In this document: positions 31,173-42,523 of the stretch, piece after piece
Numbering within the stretch: the stretch's first letter is position 1
How the letters are laid out: each line of letters opens with the position of its first letter
From: Dryas octopetala
Lineage: Eukaryota > Streptophyta > Magnoliopsida > Rosales > Rosaceae
Direction: 5' to 3'
Length of the DNA stretch: 64,000 bases
NCBI GenBank assembly: GCA_963921425.1
Contig: OY992839.1
Span: 18,584,910 to 18,648,909, forward strand
The notes under the pieces: model-generated
The model's database searches: none
Seen by the model: only the letters and a program-made list of their open reading frames with translations
Told to the model about the DNA's origin: nothing
Translations under genes and position numbers: made by a program

Positions 31173-34100
31173 ATCTTCCTCCCCGCGCACACACACCCCC
31201 CTCCCAGCCACCATCGTCTGCCATCCCCGCCGACCTCGATCTTTAGCAAGCACCCCCAGACACCGACCAACCTCCCCTGATCTCCCTCTCTCTCTTTCTC
31301 TATCTCTTTCTCTCTCTCCCTCTCTCTCTTGCACCTCCCATCCGCACACACACAACCACCACCGAAACTCACACCGTCGGCCCCTCTCACCGACCCAGAC
31401 CCACCGGCGTGATCCCCTGGCGCCGGTCAAGCTCCCAGCTGCTTTCTCGCACCAGCCCGTCCCTCCACCTGCACGATTTCTACTCGGAAACCACCACAGG
31501 CCGCCGGCCTCTCTCCTCATTTCCAGCCAATTTCTGACACCAATTCCCTCAATTTCAGGTGGGTTTTTCTCCCCTCACTTTGGGCTTCATTTTCCCTTAT
31601 GAAATTGTTGATTTATTTTGAATATTTAGAAGTTGAAATTTTGGGGATTTGGAACCCAATTCGGGTTCTCTTAGGAATTCAAAATTTAGTGGTGTTTTGA
31701 GTTATTTTTGGACAATTCACATCCTTAGGAACCTTTAATTGATTATTAGATTTAGAAATTTAAAGAAATTTGAAGAATTGGTGACTTTTGGTTTAGACAC
31801 GGTCACTTTGGGTGGCGACGGCGATGGTTTCGATCACCTAGCTGTCAAATTCTTTAAATATTATGAAATTGAAGTTTATTTTTAGTTAGTTTTTGAGTTT
31901 AGATGAGTTGAAGTAGCTGGGAATTATAAAACCCCAAATTGGACATAACTAGACACTTTTTCAGTACCGAAGGAACTCCCGGACGTATATCGTACGTAAG
32001 TTTTGTTGGGATGAAATTGACGAATTAAAAGGTGTGGGGAAATGTTTGGATTTGAGCCGAGATGAATTTGAGTATATGGGGTTTAAGAGAAATTATAAAT
32101 GAACCGTGAGAAAATTTCAGAATTTTGCGGAACGTCTAGGCATCACACACATGCACTTTGAAATGTCATTGAGTAGGGTCTAATTCCTTATTTCATTGTT
32201 TTTTTATGGTTCTACTTTATAGGTGACACTGCCGTGACACGTAACGATCCGACGGAGGATCCGAGCTAGACTTCCCCAATTTGTGAGTGGACCTTGATTC
32301 TTTTTATTAAATTATGTTTTACCATGTGATTTCGGTCTCCTTAATTTAATTTGAAATCAATTTGAGTTTTAATTCTTAAGCTTGCTTAAATTATTATTCG
32401 TATAGTTCGATTTCCCTTATCTTAGAATTTATATTTTAGACGATTAAGAAATATTTCGACAAGCTTTTGGATGTGATTTCTATCGAAGAAATTCTTTATT
32501 TTAAAAAAGGGGTCTTTAATTGTTACTTAGTTTATTAAAAGATTATATTATAACTTGGATGTTCATTTATTTGAATATTTATGTTTGGTTTGAGACGTTG
32601 TGATTCTGAGGAAAGACACATTTTGATGAGTTGGATTGTTAAGGAGAGTTTTGGAAGGAATTAAAAAATGCTTAACCATTTATCTCAAAAGTAAGTAGAG
32701 ATTTAAGGAATATTTAAAAACTGATGTGAAAATACAAGTATTGATCGGACAAGCCTGCCTGTGTAAAATGCACGGGATTTTGGCCAGGATATGAGCCTGC
32801 TCGTGCGGAGTGACCTCTCCGTACGAGATTGTGGCCAGGATATGAGCCTGCTCGTGCAAAGTAACCTCTATGTATGAGATTGTGGCCAGGATTTGAGCCT
32901 GCCCGTGCTCGGGAATGTGGCCAGGACATTGTCTACAGTACAGGTATGAGTATGGTGTAGTTTCATTATTCTTCCAAGGAATTATATTACAAAAGTTTAA
33001 ATGAGAAGTTCTTTTTATGCTTTATCTTGATTCTTGGACTTCTAGTTTTGCATGATACTTTTATTTAGAAAGTTCTCAATGAATGACTGCATATCGGTTT
33101 TATTTATATATCTTATGTTAAATAGTTTTATGACGTTTTAGAAAAGATTCCAAAATAGTTTTAAAACTGGGGAATTTCAAAGAACGATTGTGAGGTCCTA
33201 GAGATTATTATTATTTTTTTTTGACCAATTAGAGATTATTATTTTAAGACTTCTAAAAGAATAAATAAATTTTAGGTTTCGTTTTCTTAACTCGTCCACT
33301 TTCTGAGATTATCTCACGTTTTTCCTCTATATTTTGTTTTAAATTTTCTCCCCAGGTAGTAGCGGTGGTAGAGGTCGAGCCATATACGTTGAAACATAAT
33401 TTTTCCACTCTCATTCCTCGGACATTGTAGGCGACATGTCCACTTTGTTATTTCTTTTAGCTCTAGTATGAAACTTGTTGTATTAGTGGCTCTAATAACC
33501 GCATCTGGACCTTACGAATAAATTATTTTTATTTATTGAATTTAAGACTCCCTGTTGTTTGCGGTAGAGGTGGCTGTTGAATTTTAGAAGTGTTATTTAC
33601 AGGTTTATAAATTTTTGGGTTAGTCCAATTTCAGGAGAGATTCTATCGAATTTCGGTAGGATTTTCCTTGATTTTGGATCCCACAAGACCTCTCCGAGTT
33701 TCAAGGTGGAATCCGAGGACGGTCCTGTCACCTGCCATTTGATCAGTTATGAGCTCTGGCTTCGCACAAGCACACGTCACACATATTGTCTTGGCTAGGC
33801 ACCCTATAATCTTGACCGATCACTTCTAGAAGGTTTAGGAACTTGAACTCAAGGTCACTGACTAGGCTACCTTAACTCTCAAATCAATCATAATAATAGA
33901 ATGTTATAATAATTTTAAAACAAAAACACACACAAAGTCCATAATCAGAAATGTAGGATAAATCTCCATACTTGGAATCCAATGCTCTTCATGTATTCTT
34001 TTACATAGCCAGTGCATCCTCATCCGTCTTGAATCCATCGCTTTCTTATCATGTCACAAATAAATCTTTCGGCAACTGATGTTCCTAGTATCCAACAATA

Positions 34101-34885
34101 CGACAACTTAATCAAAAATTAAGTTCAATAGAATCTCGTTATAACTCATCCTTTTAGGTCACACGTCTCTAAAGACTCTAATCCTGAGTGAACTAAACTT
34201 TATTCTTTAGGGTTTCTAAGTTTCAAGTTTTATCTTAAAATCAAATTACTTGAGTAATTGCTTTAGTTCAAAAAAAATTCTACAAATTAATTTATGTTAG
34301 AATAAATCAAAACTAAGTATTATTCAAGTACTTAATTAATTAGTATTTCTCTAAAATATTTCACTAATTAATCAAGCTTGAATAATAGCTTAAATCCAAT
34401 TTAATATCTACAATAGAAACTTGCTAAACCTAACAAGTTATTAGCCTTTAATTAAATATTCAAATTAATGTTACAACTAATCATGCTTAATTAACCAAAT
34501 AAATTAAGCAATTAAATTTTCAAAATAAATCTAGACATGCTTAATTAATAAATAAATCCTACTTAATCAATCTAAACATGCAACCTAATATTAAAACCTA
34601 AGAAAAATAAATAAAGCAGAAATAAAAAAATACTTACCCGGTTGTAGACATTCAAAGCTCTACTCCTAGGGACTCCTCCTCCTCGACAAGCTCTCCAAAG
34701 AAAACTTTTAAACTATGAGAATTTTCTTCCATTTTGGTATGTTTCTTCTTAGAGAGATTCTCAAAGAACCAAAAAGTGAGTAATTCTAACTTTACTTGGT
34801 AGTGCAAGTGAAAATGAGGTACAATGGTCTCTATTTATAGGCACTTGAGAGTGATAAGTTTTTATAATTTTTCAATGTGGGATAG
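29858..34885 (-). mobile_element. LTR, minus orientation, about 2 kb, split by a nested 3-kb LTR
   Basis: It starts TGTCACACCTCGAACCCCGG, the reverse complement of the end of the plus-strand copy at about 40391-42523 (GGGTTCGGGGTGTGACA). Homology then runs through shared blocks: TTAGGTACAACTA, TTCGCACAAGCACACGT, TTCTAGAAGGTTTAGG, and on the minus strand TGCCTATAAATAGAGAC near 34840. It is interrupted at 30716-33730 by a nested insert. The right end meets the Gypsy element's presumed 5' LTR at about 34886, and about 250 bp of the LTR's start present in the other copy is missing. No coding sequence. Confidence 0.75.
30711..33735 (+). mobile_element. 3-kb LTR-like element (probable solo LTR) with 5-bp TSD, nested
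   Basis: Element 30716-33730 begins TGTAACGACCCAACCC and ends GGACGGTCCTGTCA, flanked by CCTGC at 30711-30715 and 33731-33735. It interrupts another LTR, whose sequence continues on both sides (CACCTG then TGATCA in the uninterrupted copy near 41720). No internal coding domains and no repeated ends were seen, so a solo LTR of unusual length is the best reading. It carries a (CT)n at 31138-31171, CT-rich blocks and three 58-bp-like units around GTGGCCAGGATATGAGCC (32770-32930). A nearly identical, end-trimmed copy lies at 19085-21389. Confidence 0.82.
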
Positions 34886-35815
34886 TGTTTACACCCTATT
34901 TTGGTTTTGGGCCGAGATAACGGCCAGGTCCATGGCGTTAATAATAAAGCTCATTTATGGTTGAAGGTGAAGCCCACGATGTGTTACATAATTAAAAAGC
35001 CCAAACTGCCAAACTTATATTTGAAGAAAGTTTCCTTGTTCGGCCGAGAATCCTTAGCGAGGTAGGAATGTTAAAATCAAGATAAGGAAAGAATTCAATA
35101 ACTTGGGCGTAAAGAAAGGGAAGAATCAAGAAGGAAATAGAAGTCCAAAGTCAAGTGGGAGAAGGTTTCTTAACCCTAGGAGCAATCACAATATAAACCA
35201 AGGCATTAGAAAGAAAATCTCTCTCAACACATCTCACAAAAATCAAGCACAAGCTTTTCAATACCTTAAGTTCCCAAATTTTCACAGGTTTCAGTGATCT
35301 TTAGTTTCTTTGTTTATTCAAGACCTAGTTCTTTGGTTTTTTTTTGGCTCTGCTAAGATCCATTCTTAGTATCGATTTCGTTGTTATTACATTTCCTTCG
35401 TTGTTTATTTTTCTATGAGATTTATCGTAAGAACCCGTATTGTTACTCAATTTAGAAATAATCAGATAATTCACATCTTTTTCATTAAAGTACATTATTT
35501 TGCGGTTCATCCTGTTACTCAGGATACAATTTTGCGCATTTACGAATTTGAGCATAGAATCGTTGAAATTAGTGATATTTAGAAGTCCTTGAGGATCAAT
35601 GCATCAAGAATCAAGGCGAGTTTCATGTTCCTTTCTCGCCGAACAATTGTTTAGTTAGAAGATTAGTTCACAGCGCAATACACTAATTCAATTATAAATT
35701 TTGTCCACGGCTTATCGGCCGAAAGATAGTGGCACGCCCGCAAATTTATTTAAAGGACTTCAGTGTTCTTATTCAAGGATTTCGGGAATCTCTGCCGTAA
35801 TATTTTAGGGTAACA
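34886..35815 (+). repeat. Presumed 5' LTR of the Gypsy element
   Basis: The boundaries are inferred. It would start at TGTTTACACCC, where the minus-strand LTR homology stops, and end at GGGTAACA, 5 bp before the primer-binding-like TGGCACGCCCTGTGGGAC. There is no second LTR to compare with, so both ends are provisional. Confidence 0.5.
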
Positions 35816-35851
35816 TAATTTGGCACGCCCTGTGGGACTTTTCATTGGTGG

Positions 35852-37930
35852 ATGACTGTAACTAGAACGTTTCACAAAAAGATCGAAGATTTTCTTAAAG
35901 AACCTAAGCAATACGGAGTGACTTACGAAGAACTCACGGCGATAATGGCCGAACACGGTATAGCCCCAACTAATGAAATGATGATCGAGCAACAGCGGGT
36001 TGCAGCGGCTGCCATAGCCAATGCGGCCGAAAATCGAGCTGCGGCACAAGTTACCGAGGATCAGAATACTCAAAGGATAACGACTGAAATCCAAGGTGTG
36101 CAAAATAATGTGAACATGATGGAAGCAACCTTCGGCGGTATTGAGACGAATTTGGGAGACAGGATGCAGGTCATACAAGCCGGTATATAAGGCAGTATAT
36201 AAGGCAATATCTCTACCTTAACTATGACCATGACAGCAAACTTGGATCAAATAGGGGATAACTTGGCCGCAAGTATTGAACGTATGCACCAGACCATGAG
36301 CGCTTTTTTACAGGTTCAGAACCAAAGGTTAGCAGGCCACGACCAACCATAACCCCACAGAGGGCCGGTACCACCTCCGCCAGAGGTTGAAAATAACGTA
36401 AGGCCAGTGTTTCAACTACCTCCACAAGAGCAAGAACCTTTTCTGTCGAACCAGCAGCATCACTATGTTGCGCCTCACGCCAGAACAACCGTAATGGTAA
36501 TGGCAACAGCAATGGAAATAATATAGGCCAAAGAATAGCATTGAGAGCTCCATTCAAAGACGCCGAGGAGGAGGCAGCACACTATGCCAACCACGACCAC
36601 CCGGTCACTATTGCCGCAATGGAAATTAGGGCAAGCGCCGAAGACCAGCATACACTTTGCCTTTCACGGCCATGATTTTGAATTATGAATATCCAAGGAA
36701 CTTCAGGCAGCCATATTTTATTGTTTTTTCTGGCGAGGATGATAGAGTTTCCTCGGTGGAGCACATTGCTAAATTTACGGCTCAGTGTGGTGAACACGGC
36801 CGAGATGAACAATTGAAGATGAAGATGTTTGTTACTTCCCTTACAGGGGCATCATTTAAATGGTTCATGGTCTTGCGCCCAAACACCATAGCTACATAGA
36901 GAGAGTTAGAAGATGTTTTCCATGAGCAATTTTATCATTATGAGAAGGAAGTTTATGTTGCCGATCTGGCAAAGCTATACCATAAGGAGAATGAGTCAAC
37001 TTCGGCACACATTGCAAGGTTCAGAAGGGTTAGGATGAACTGCCGGGTGGCCTTGGCTGAAAAGAAGTTTGCCAAGCTTGCTTAGGTCAGGCTTTACCTT
37101 TGAATATAGGAAACACTTTGAAGGGGGTGAACTTTCGAGACCTTTATGAGTTGGCTGACAGAGTGGCACGTTTGAATCGTTGATTAAAGAAGAAATGCAG
37201 AAAAGGGTCATGGCCAGGGCAGGTAAGGTCATGGTGATGAACTTCTTAGGCACGAGAGAGGAACCCTCGGAGGAAGTTGAAGTATCCTCGCCGAGATCAA
37301 CATTGAGAAACCTTATGAATGCTCGGCCTTGGCTAGACCTTCACTAGCAAAGCCAGGATCAACCGGCCAAGTGATTTCCTATCAAGTACGGGGCAATACT
37401 CTCAGGTTGAATATAACTAAAGAGTATAGTTTTGACTTGTCAAAGGCCGATCAGATTTTTGAGCAAATGCGAGCAGATAAGATCATCACATTGCTGGCAG
37501 ATTATGTGATTCCGCCAAAGGAGGAACTGGCCGGGAAGGTGTTCTGCAAGTACCACACCAAGTGGACTCATGCTAAGGCAGCTTGCATTACCTTTAGAGA
37601 ACTTGTCCAGAAATTGATTGAGTCTGCAAAGCTGAAATTTCCCCAAAAAGAGAAGCAACAAATGAAAATCGATACAAAGCCTTTCGGTGAGGTATCGGTA
37701 AACATAGTATCATTGGGGGTGCCAAAACTTGCAGAAAATCACCCGAAGACTAGGATCGACCTCGCCATACTCGGAGGGCAGACTGAGAAGAGTGAAGAAG
37801 TACCTTCACAACCAGAAAGGCCGGTTATGTTGTGCACAAGGTGCAAGTGTGAAGTTGGTATTAAGAATTCCTCAAGGAGGCTGTTGGAATCAAAAAGGGT
37901 CCGACAAGAGAGGAAAAAAGAAAGGCCCAG
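35852..37930 (+). pseudogene. Gypsy gag, degenerate
   Basis: The start MTVTRTFHKKIEDFLKEPKQ is followed by an Ala-rich region up to a stop at about 36188. A retrotransposon-gag domain (36657-37080) then reads NYEYPRNFRQPYFIVFSGED, then MFVTSLTGASFKWFMVL, then VFHEQFYHYEKEV. It is broken by stops near 36896 and 37082. A zinc-knuckle-like KVFCKYHTKWTHAKAAC segment lies in 37530-37590. Several changes look like TGG to TAG or CAG to TAG. No intact product can be made. Confidence 0.8.
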
Positions 37931-38694
37931 ATGATACAGGAGCAGAGACCTCGGCAAAGGGTATTGCCGAGTCAAGTGGAAAGAATCCCGGTGAAGGAGT
38001 CTCGAAAGGCATCGCCAAAGAAGAATTTTCGGAAAAGAAAAGAAATCAAAACATGATAACCTAAGACCATGGAGCAAGAAAGGTCTAGTGTGGGAAGGCG
38101 TCTGGAGTTCAATGAGACGCGTCACGATTACTCACCTCAGAGGTCACGGAGAGAAGAACCAGTTAAACTGCGATCGCCGCCAAGAACTTTCAAACCACCT
38201 GTGCCGAGGGATAATAGGTGGTATCGGCAAAGAAGAAATGAGGCCATTGAGGCCATGACTATGACTCAATTCAGGAGGTTTCAGAGAGAAATGATTGCAT
38301 TCAGAGCGGCAAAAAAGAATGAAGGCTTAGCTTTAGAAAGAAAGATTGAGTTTGAACCAACTGTTCAGATCACACAGTCAACTTCGGCGGGCTTGCAGGT
38401 AAGACTCGAAGGCGAAAGCTCAAATCAACCAAGGCCAAAATGGATCTAACCAAGCGAGAAAAGCTTTCACTCAGGGGGCAAGAGACGAAAAGTATCCCGG
38501 CCAAGGAGAGACTGGGTAGTCGATAATTGGAATCAGTCGTAAAAGAGACTTCAACAGATCAAGAAGAAAAGCAAATCCAGTCAAAAGAAAGGTTAGATAA
38601 CCTCAAGCCAGAGCCAGAAAAGGAGGAACCTCTAGAAAATGATCAAAGGGAAAAATAGAGACCCAAACAGAGTAGGGTTCGGAATTTTGGCTCA

Positions 38695-39294
38695 ATGGAG
38701 TTTAAAGTCGAGGATGCAACCGGTTTGACAGAAGCCGAGTGCAATGTGGTGTGCACTCTATCGGCAGAATTTGATGCTCCACCCGGCCAAAAAAGATTTC
38801 TTGAAGGAGATTTTGTTGATAAAGGGTTGTCAGGAGTCGAAGTCAACGATATGGATATCCCAGCTGAAGAGGAGATTGTTTAAGTAATTGGCAATGTCGC
38901 TGTAACAAAGGCCGGCCAGGCATATTTTCAGAAGCCAACTGAAGAGATGACATGTCATTCGAAACCGTTATACATCACGGCACATATGGAATGAGTGCCA
39001 GTTTCGAAGGTTATGATAGATAGTGGAGCTACGGTCAATGTTATTCCTTTTGGGTTGATGAGAAAGTTTCATAAGACAGAGGCAGATCTTCTAAGCATTG
39101 ACCTTATGCTCACTGGTTTTGCCGAGGAAAGGATGAAGGCAAAGGGTGTCTTGCTTATGGAGCTTACCGTGAGAAGTAAATCACGTCTTACAGCTTTTTA
39201 TGTGGTTGAATCCACGACCAACTACAATCTGCTACTCAGCAAGATTGGATTCATGCCAATTGGTGCATACCATCCTCTCTTCACCAAATATTGA
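38695..39294 (+). pseudogene. Gypsy aspartic protease region
   Basis: The frame at 38995-39294 contains the retropepsin signature MIDSGATVNVIPFGLM, followed by the flap-like segment and LLLSKIGFMPIGAYHPLF. It lies between gag and reverse transcriptase as in Gypsy elements. A stop precedes it at about 38881 and another follows at 39292. Confidence 0.8.
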
Positions 39295-39581
39295 TATTTT
39301 GGAATGACGACCAATTTCAAGTAGTTCTTGCCGATGGAAGGCCATTTGAAGTTATGACAGGAGTCGTAGAGGCCCAATACTATGATGACAATTTGGGCTA
39401 CTTAGTTTTTGAAGGGGCAGATGAAAATGGGCGACCAACAAAGGTCACAACTAACAAGAAGGTCAACCAGATCGCCAAAATGGAAGTTCTTGCAGCAATC
39501 TCTACTCTTTTCAAAAAAAAAATTTAGATGTTGCTTGAAGACCTTGCTAGAAGACTCAAAGTCTATAGGTAGAAAGAAACG

Positions 39582-40390
39582 GTGGTCAACGCCGAGTTCA
39601 TTAATGAGCAAGATCAAGTCAGGAAAAAATGGGGAATTGACGACTTAGATCCAGCTCTGGCCGAACTTGAAGATTCAAAGGCTGAAGTTCAGCATCCATT
39701 GGATGAGGTTAACTTAGGAACTGACGAAGACCCACGACCAATTTTTGTTAGCCAGTTGATCACGGCAGAATTGAGAAACAAACTAGTAACACTCGTCCAA
39801 GAGTACAAAGATTGCTTTGCATGGCATTACAAGGAGATGTCAAGTCTCGACTGCGAGTTGGTAGAGCATAGGTTAAACCTCAGAGAAAATTTCAGGCCGT
39901 ATGCCCAGCCGCCGAAACGCTTCGCTGTAGAAGTACAACGGCGGATTAAATATGAAATACGCCGACTTCACGAGGCAAAATTCATGAGGACGGCGAAATA
40001 CATTACTTGAGTTTCACGTGGTACCTGTGCTAAAAACAGAACGGTAAGTTAAGGGTATGCGTGGACTTTGGAAACCTCAACCTCGCCACACTCAAGGACG
40101 AATATCCAATGCTCATGATTGACTTATTAGTGGATGGCGCAGCCAAACATGAGATCTTGTCATTCTTGGATGGCCACGCCGGTTATAATCAGATTTTTAT
40201 CGCCGAGGAAGATATACACAAAACTGTGTTTAGATGTCCTCCGCCAATAGGAATTTATGAATGGGTGGTTATGCCTTTTGGTTTAAAGAATGCTGGGGCA
40301 ACATATCAAAGGGCCATGAATGCGATTTTTCACAAACTAATTGGCAAAACGGTTGAAGTCTACATAGATGATGTGGTAGTAAAATCTCAG
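39582..40390 (+). pseudogene. Gypsy reverse transcriptase, truncated after YIDD
   Basis: Upstream part: FVSQLITAELRNKLVTLVQE, then YKDCFAWHYKEM, then RRIKYEIRRLHEAKF, then a stop near 40010 with a frame break. The palm follows: DFGNLNLATLKDEYPM, then FLDGHAGYNQIFIAEED, then MPFGLKNAGATYQRAMN, then VYIDDVVVKSQ, with YIDD at 40361-40372. Homology ends at about 40390. Confidence 0.85.
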
Positions 40391-42523
40391 CTGGTAGCAG
40401 ATTGGGCGAGCTCACGGGAGCTGTCCTACATACGTCGCAACGGATCCTCTTCTCTGTTCTAATCTGGAGCATCCGACTTCATTAATTGAAGTCGATCTTG
40501 GCCGTTGATTTGGGGGCTGGAATCGGTCATTGTAGCGCGGGTCAAGGCTGACCCGCGTGTTTGATTTGGGCCGACCCGTGGGTCTGCATGTGTCTCTAAA
40601 TGGGTTTTTCATAGGATTTTCCAACCCAGTTTGACTTTTAAGCCTCTTTTGAGCATTTTTAGTGCACTTTGTCCCCACATTGGAGATTTACAACTTCTTC
40701 CAACCCTCTAGTGCCTATAAATAGAGACATTTGTCCCTCATTTTCACTTGCACCACCAAGTGAAGTTAGAGTTACTCACTCCTTGGTTATTTGGGAGTCT
40801 CTCTAAGAAGAGACATACCAAAATGGAATAAACTTCCTAAAGTTTAAAGTTTTGGGAGTGTAAGAAGAAGACCCTAGGAGTGGAGTCTAGCTTTGGAGGT
40901 TTACAACCGGGTAAGTATTTTATTATTTCCACTTTATTTATTTATTTGTAGGCTTTAATTTTAAGATGCATGCTTAGATTAATTAAGCAATATTTATTTA
41001 TTAATTAGGCATGTCTATCCTTATTTTTTGAGACTTATTTATTTAATTAAGAGTAATTAGCATGCTAGGATTAACAAGTTTCAATTGTAGAGATTAAATT
41101 GGATTAATCTAAATTATTTTGAGGATCGCTTTGAGTTAAAGCAACTAGTCAATTGGTTTGACTTTAAGATAAAAGTTGAAACTCGTGAACCCTTAAGTAA
41201 ACTCTAAAAAGAAGAGTTTTGTCCACTTAGAACTAGAAACGAGCGACGTGTGACTAAAGGAAAGGTCATATCGTCTTCCCTTATTGTAATTTGTCCCTAA
41301 CTTTGATTTTGTTTTCTCTTGTCGTGTTTGTTTCTATCGGATTACCTAGTTGCCGAGTTGTTAAAGGGTTAAGGTTGCCGTATTTGTTTAGTTACGATAG
41401 ATTTACCAAGATATGACTGTGCGCGAACGTGGAAGGCTTGTGAAAGAGAATACTTGAAGTGCATTGGATTTTAGGTAAGGGGATTTATCCTACATTTCTG
41501 ACTATGGACTTTGTGTGTGTATGTATGTATAGTTTTTAAACTGTGATAACATGCTGTTATTATTATTGTGATTGGTCTGAGAGTTTGGGTAGCGTAGTAC
41601 TTGATCTTGGGTTTAAATCCCTAAACCTTCTAGAAGAATTAATCTGTATATTATGGGGAGTCTAGCCAGGCTAACACGTGGCTACGTGTGCTTGTGCGAA
41701 ACGGGGACCCATGATTGATCAGGTGGCAGTAAATACGGCTTCTCAATTGCAAATTCCTATTTCTGTTTACCGTGGCACTCTCGCTATAAATGATATTTCT
41801 TTGATTATAGCTGGCCGTAGTTGTACCTAATGTGTATCGACCAAATGAGTTATTATTATTTATGGGTTTTTATGCATGTTTACCATATATTGCTGCAGCT
41901 GAGGTATTAAATCGATTTTGTGGAAATGTTTTTAGATTTTAGAAATCAATCTTTCACAGGAAAATGTATTTGAAGGTTTTCAAACCTAGTAGGGTCCCTT
42001 GAGGGAAGTTATGATCGTATGAGATGCTTACCCCCTACTTTCTTTGTTTGTTTTGTTTCTATATTATTGCTTATACAGATTTGTCTCTTGGAAGAGGTCT
42101 TGACTAAAGGGGTGCGCAACTTGGATTCTCTTATTGGGTGTCTCAAGGTCTCTATTGTCATATCTTTTGATATTGCTGTGGTTCTTGCTTTCCTATTGGG
42201 AACCCATTTTGGAACAATGTTATTTTGATTTCCTTATTTTGAGAACTTATGTGGGTTTTACTTATACTTTGGTAATTCCCTTTCTGGGTGTTGATTTAAT
42301 TATTTCATACTAACGGGTTGGTTAATCTTTATTTTGATCTTATTTTTTTCTTAAAGATCCTGTTGTGTAATAAGTACTTTACTCCAACCCGATCCATTTA
42401 ATTATAAAAGGCTCAACCTTTTCTCGAGCGTCTTGGGGGATTAACGTTGGTGGTTTGACATTGATCTCTCGAGATTCTCAGGAAAGGTGCCTCTGTCGCA
42501 TACCCAGGGTTCGGGGTGTGACA
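40391..42523 (+). mobile_element. LTR, plus orientation (partner of the minus copy at 29858-34885)
   Basis: It has a TATA-like CCTATAAATAG at about 40716, then a transcribed-leader-like stretch, and ends GGGTTCGGGGTGTGACA at 42523. A possible TG start is at 40422. Homology to the minus-strand copy is extensive after reversal. It joins Gypsy reverse transcriptase on its left and copia integrase on its right, and I found no target-site duplication, so it may not be a simple solo LTR. No genes are inside it; the frame at 42019-42228 has no recognisable family. Confidence 0.7.

Larger units (their letters stand above)
34886..40390 (+). mobile_element. Degenerate Ty3/Gypsy retrotransposon, 3'-truncated
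   Basis: The order is presumed 5' LTR, gag, protease, reverse transcriptase, then an abrupt end just after the catalytic YIDD motif, where a different LTR begins. Integrase, RNase H and the 3' LTR are missing. Many in-frame stops break gag and pol. The leader GGCACGCCCTGTGGGA after the LTR and the gag style suggest the Tat lineage, but this is tentative. Confidence 0.85.

Noticed and set aside
42019..42228. 69-codon hydrophobic frame (possible small membrane protein)
   Set aside because: Inside the plus-strand LTR copy; hydrophobicity comes from T-rich codons.
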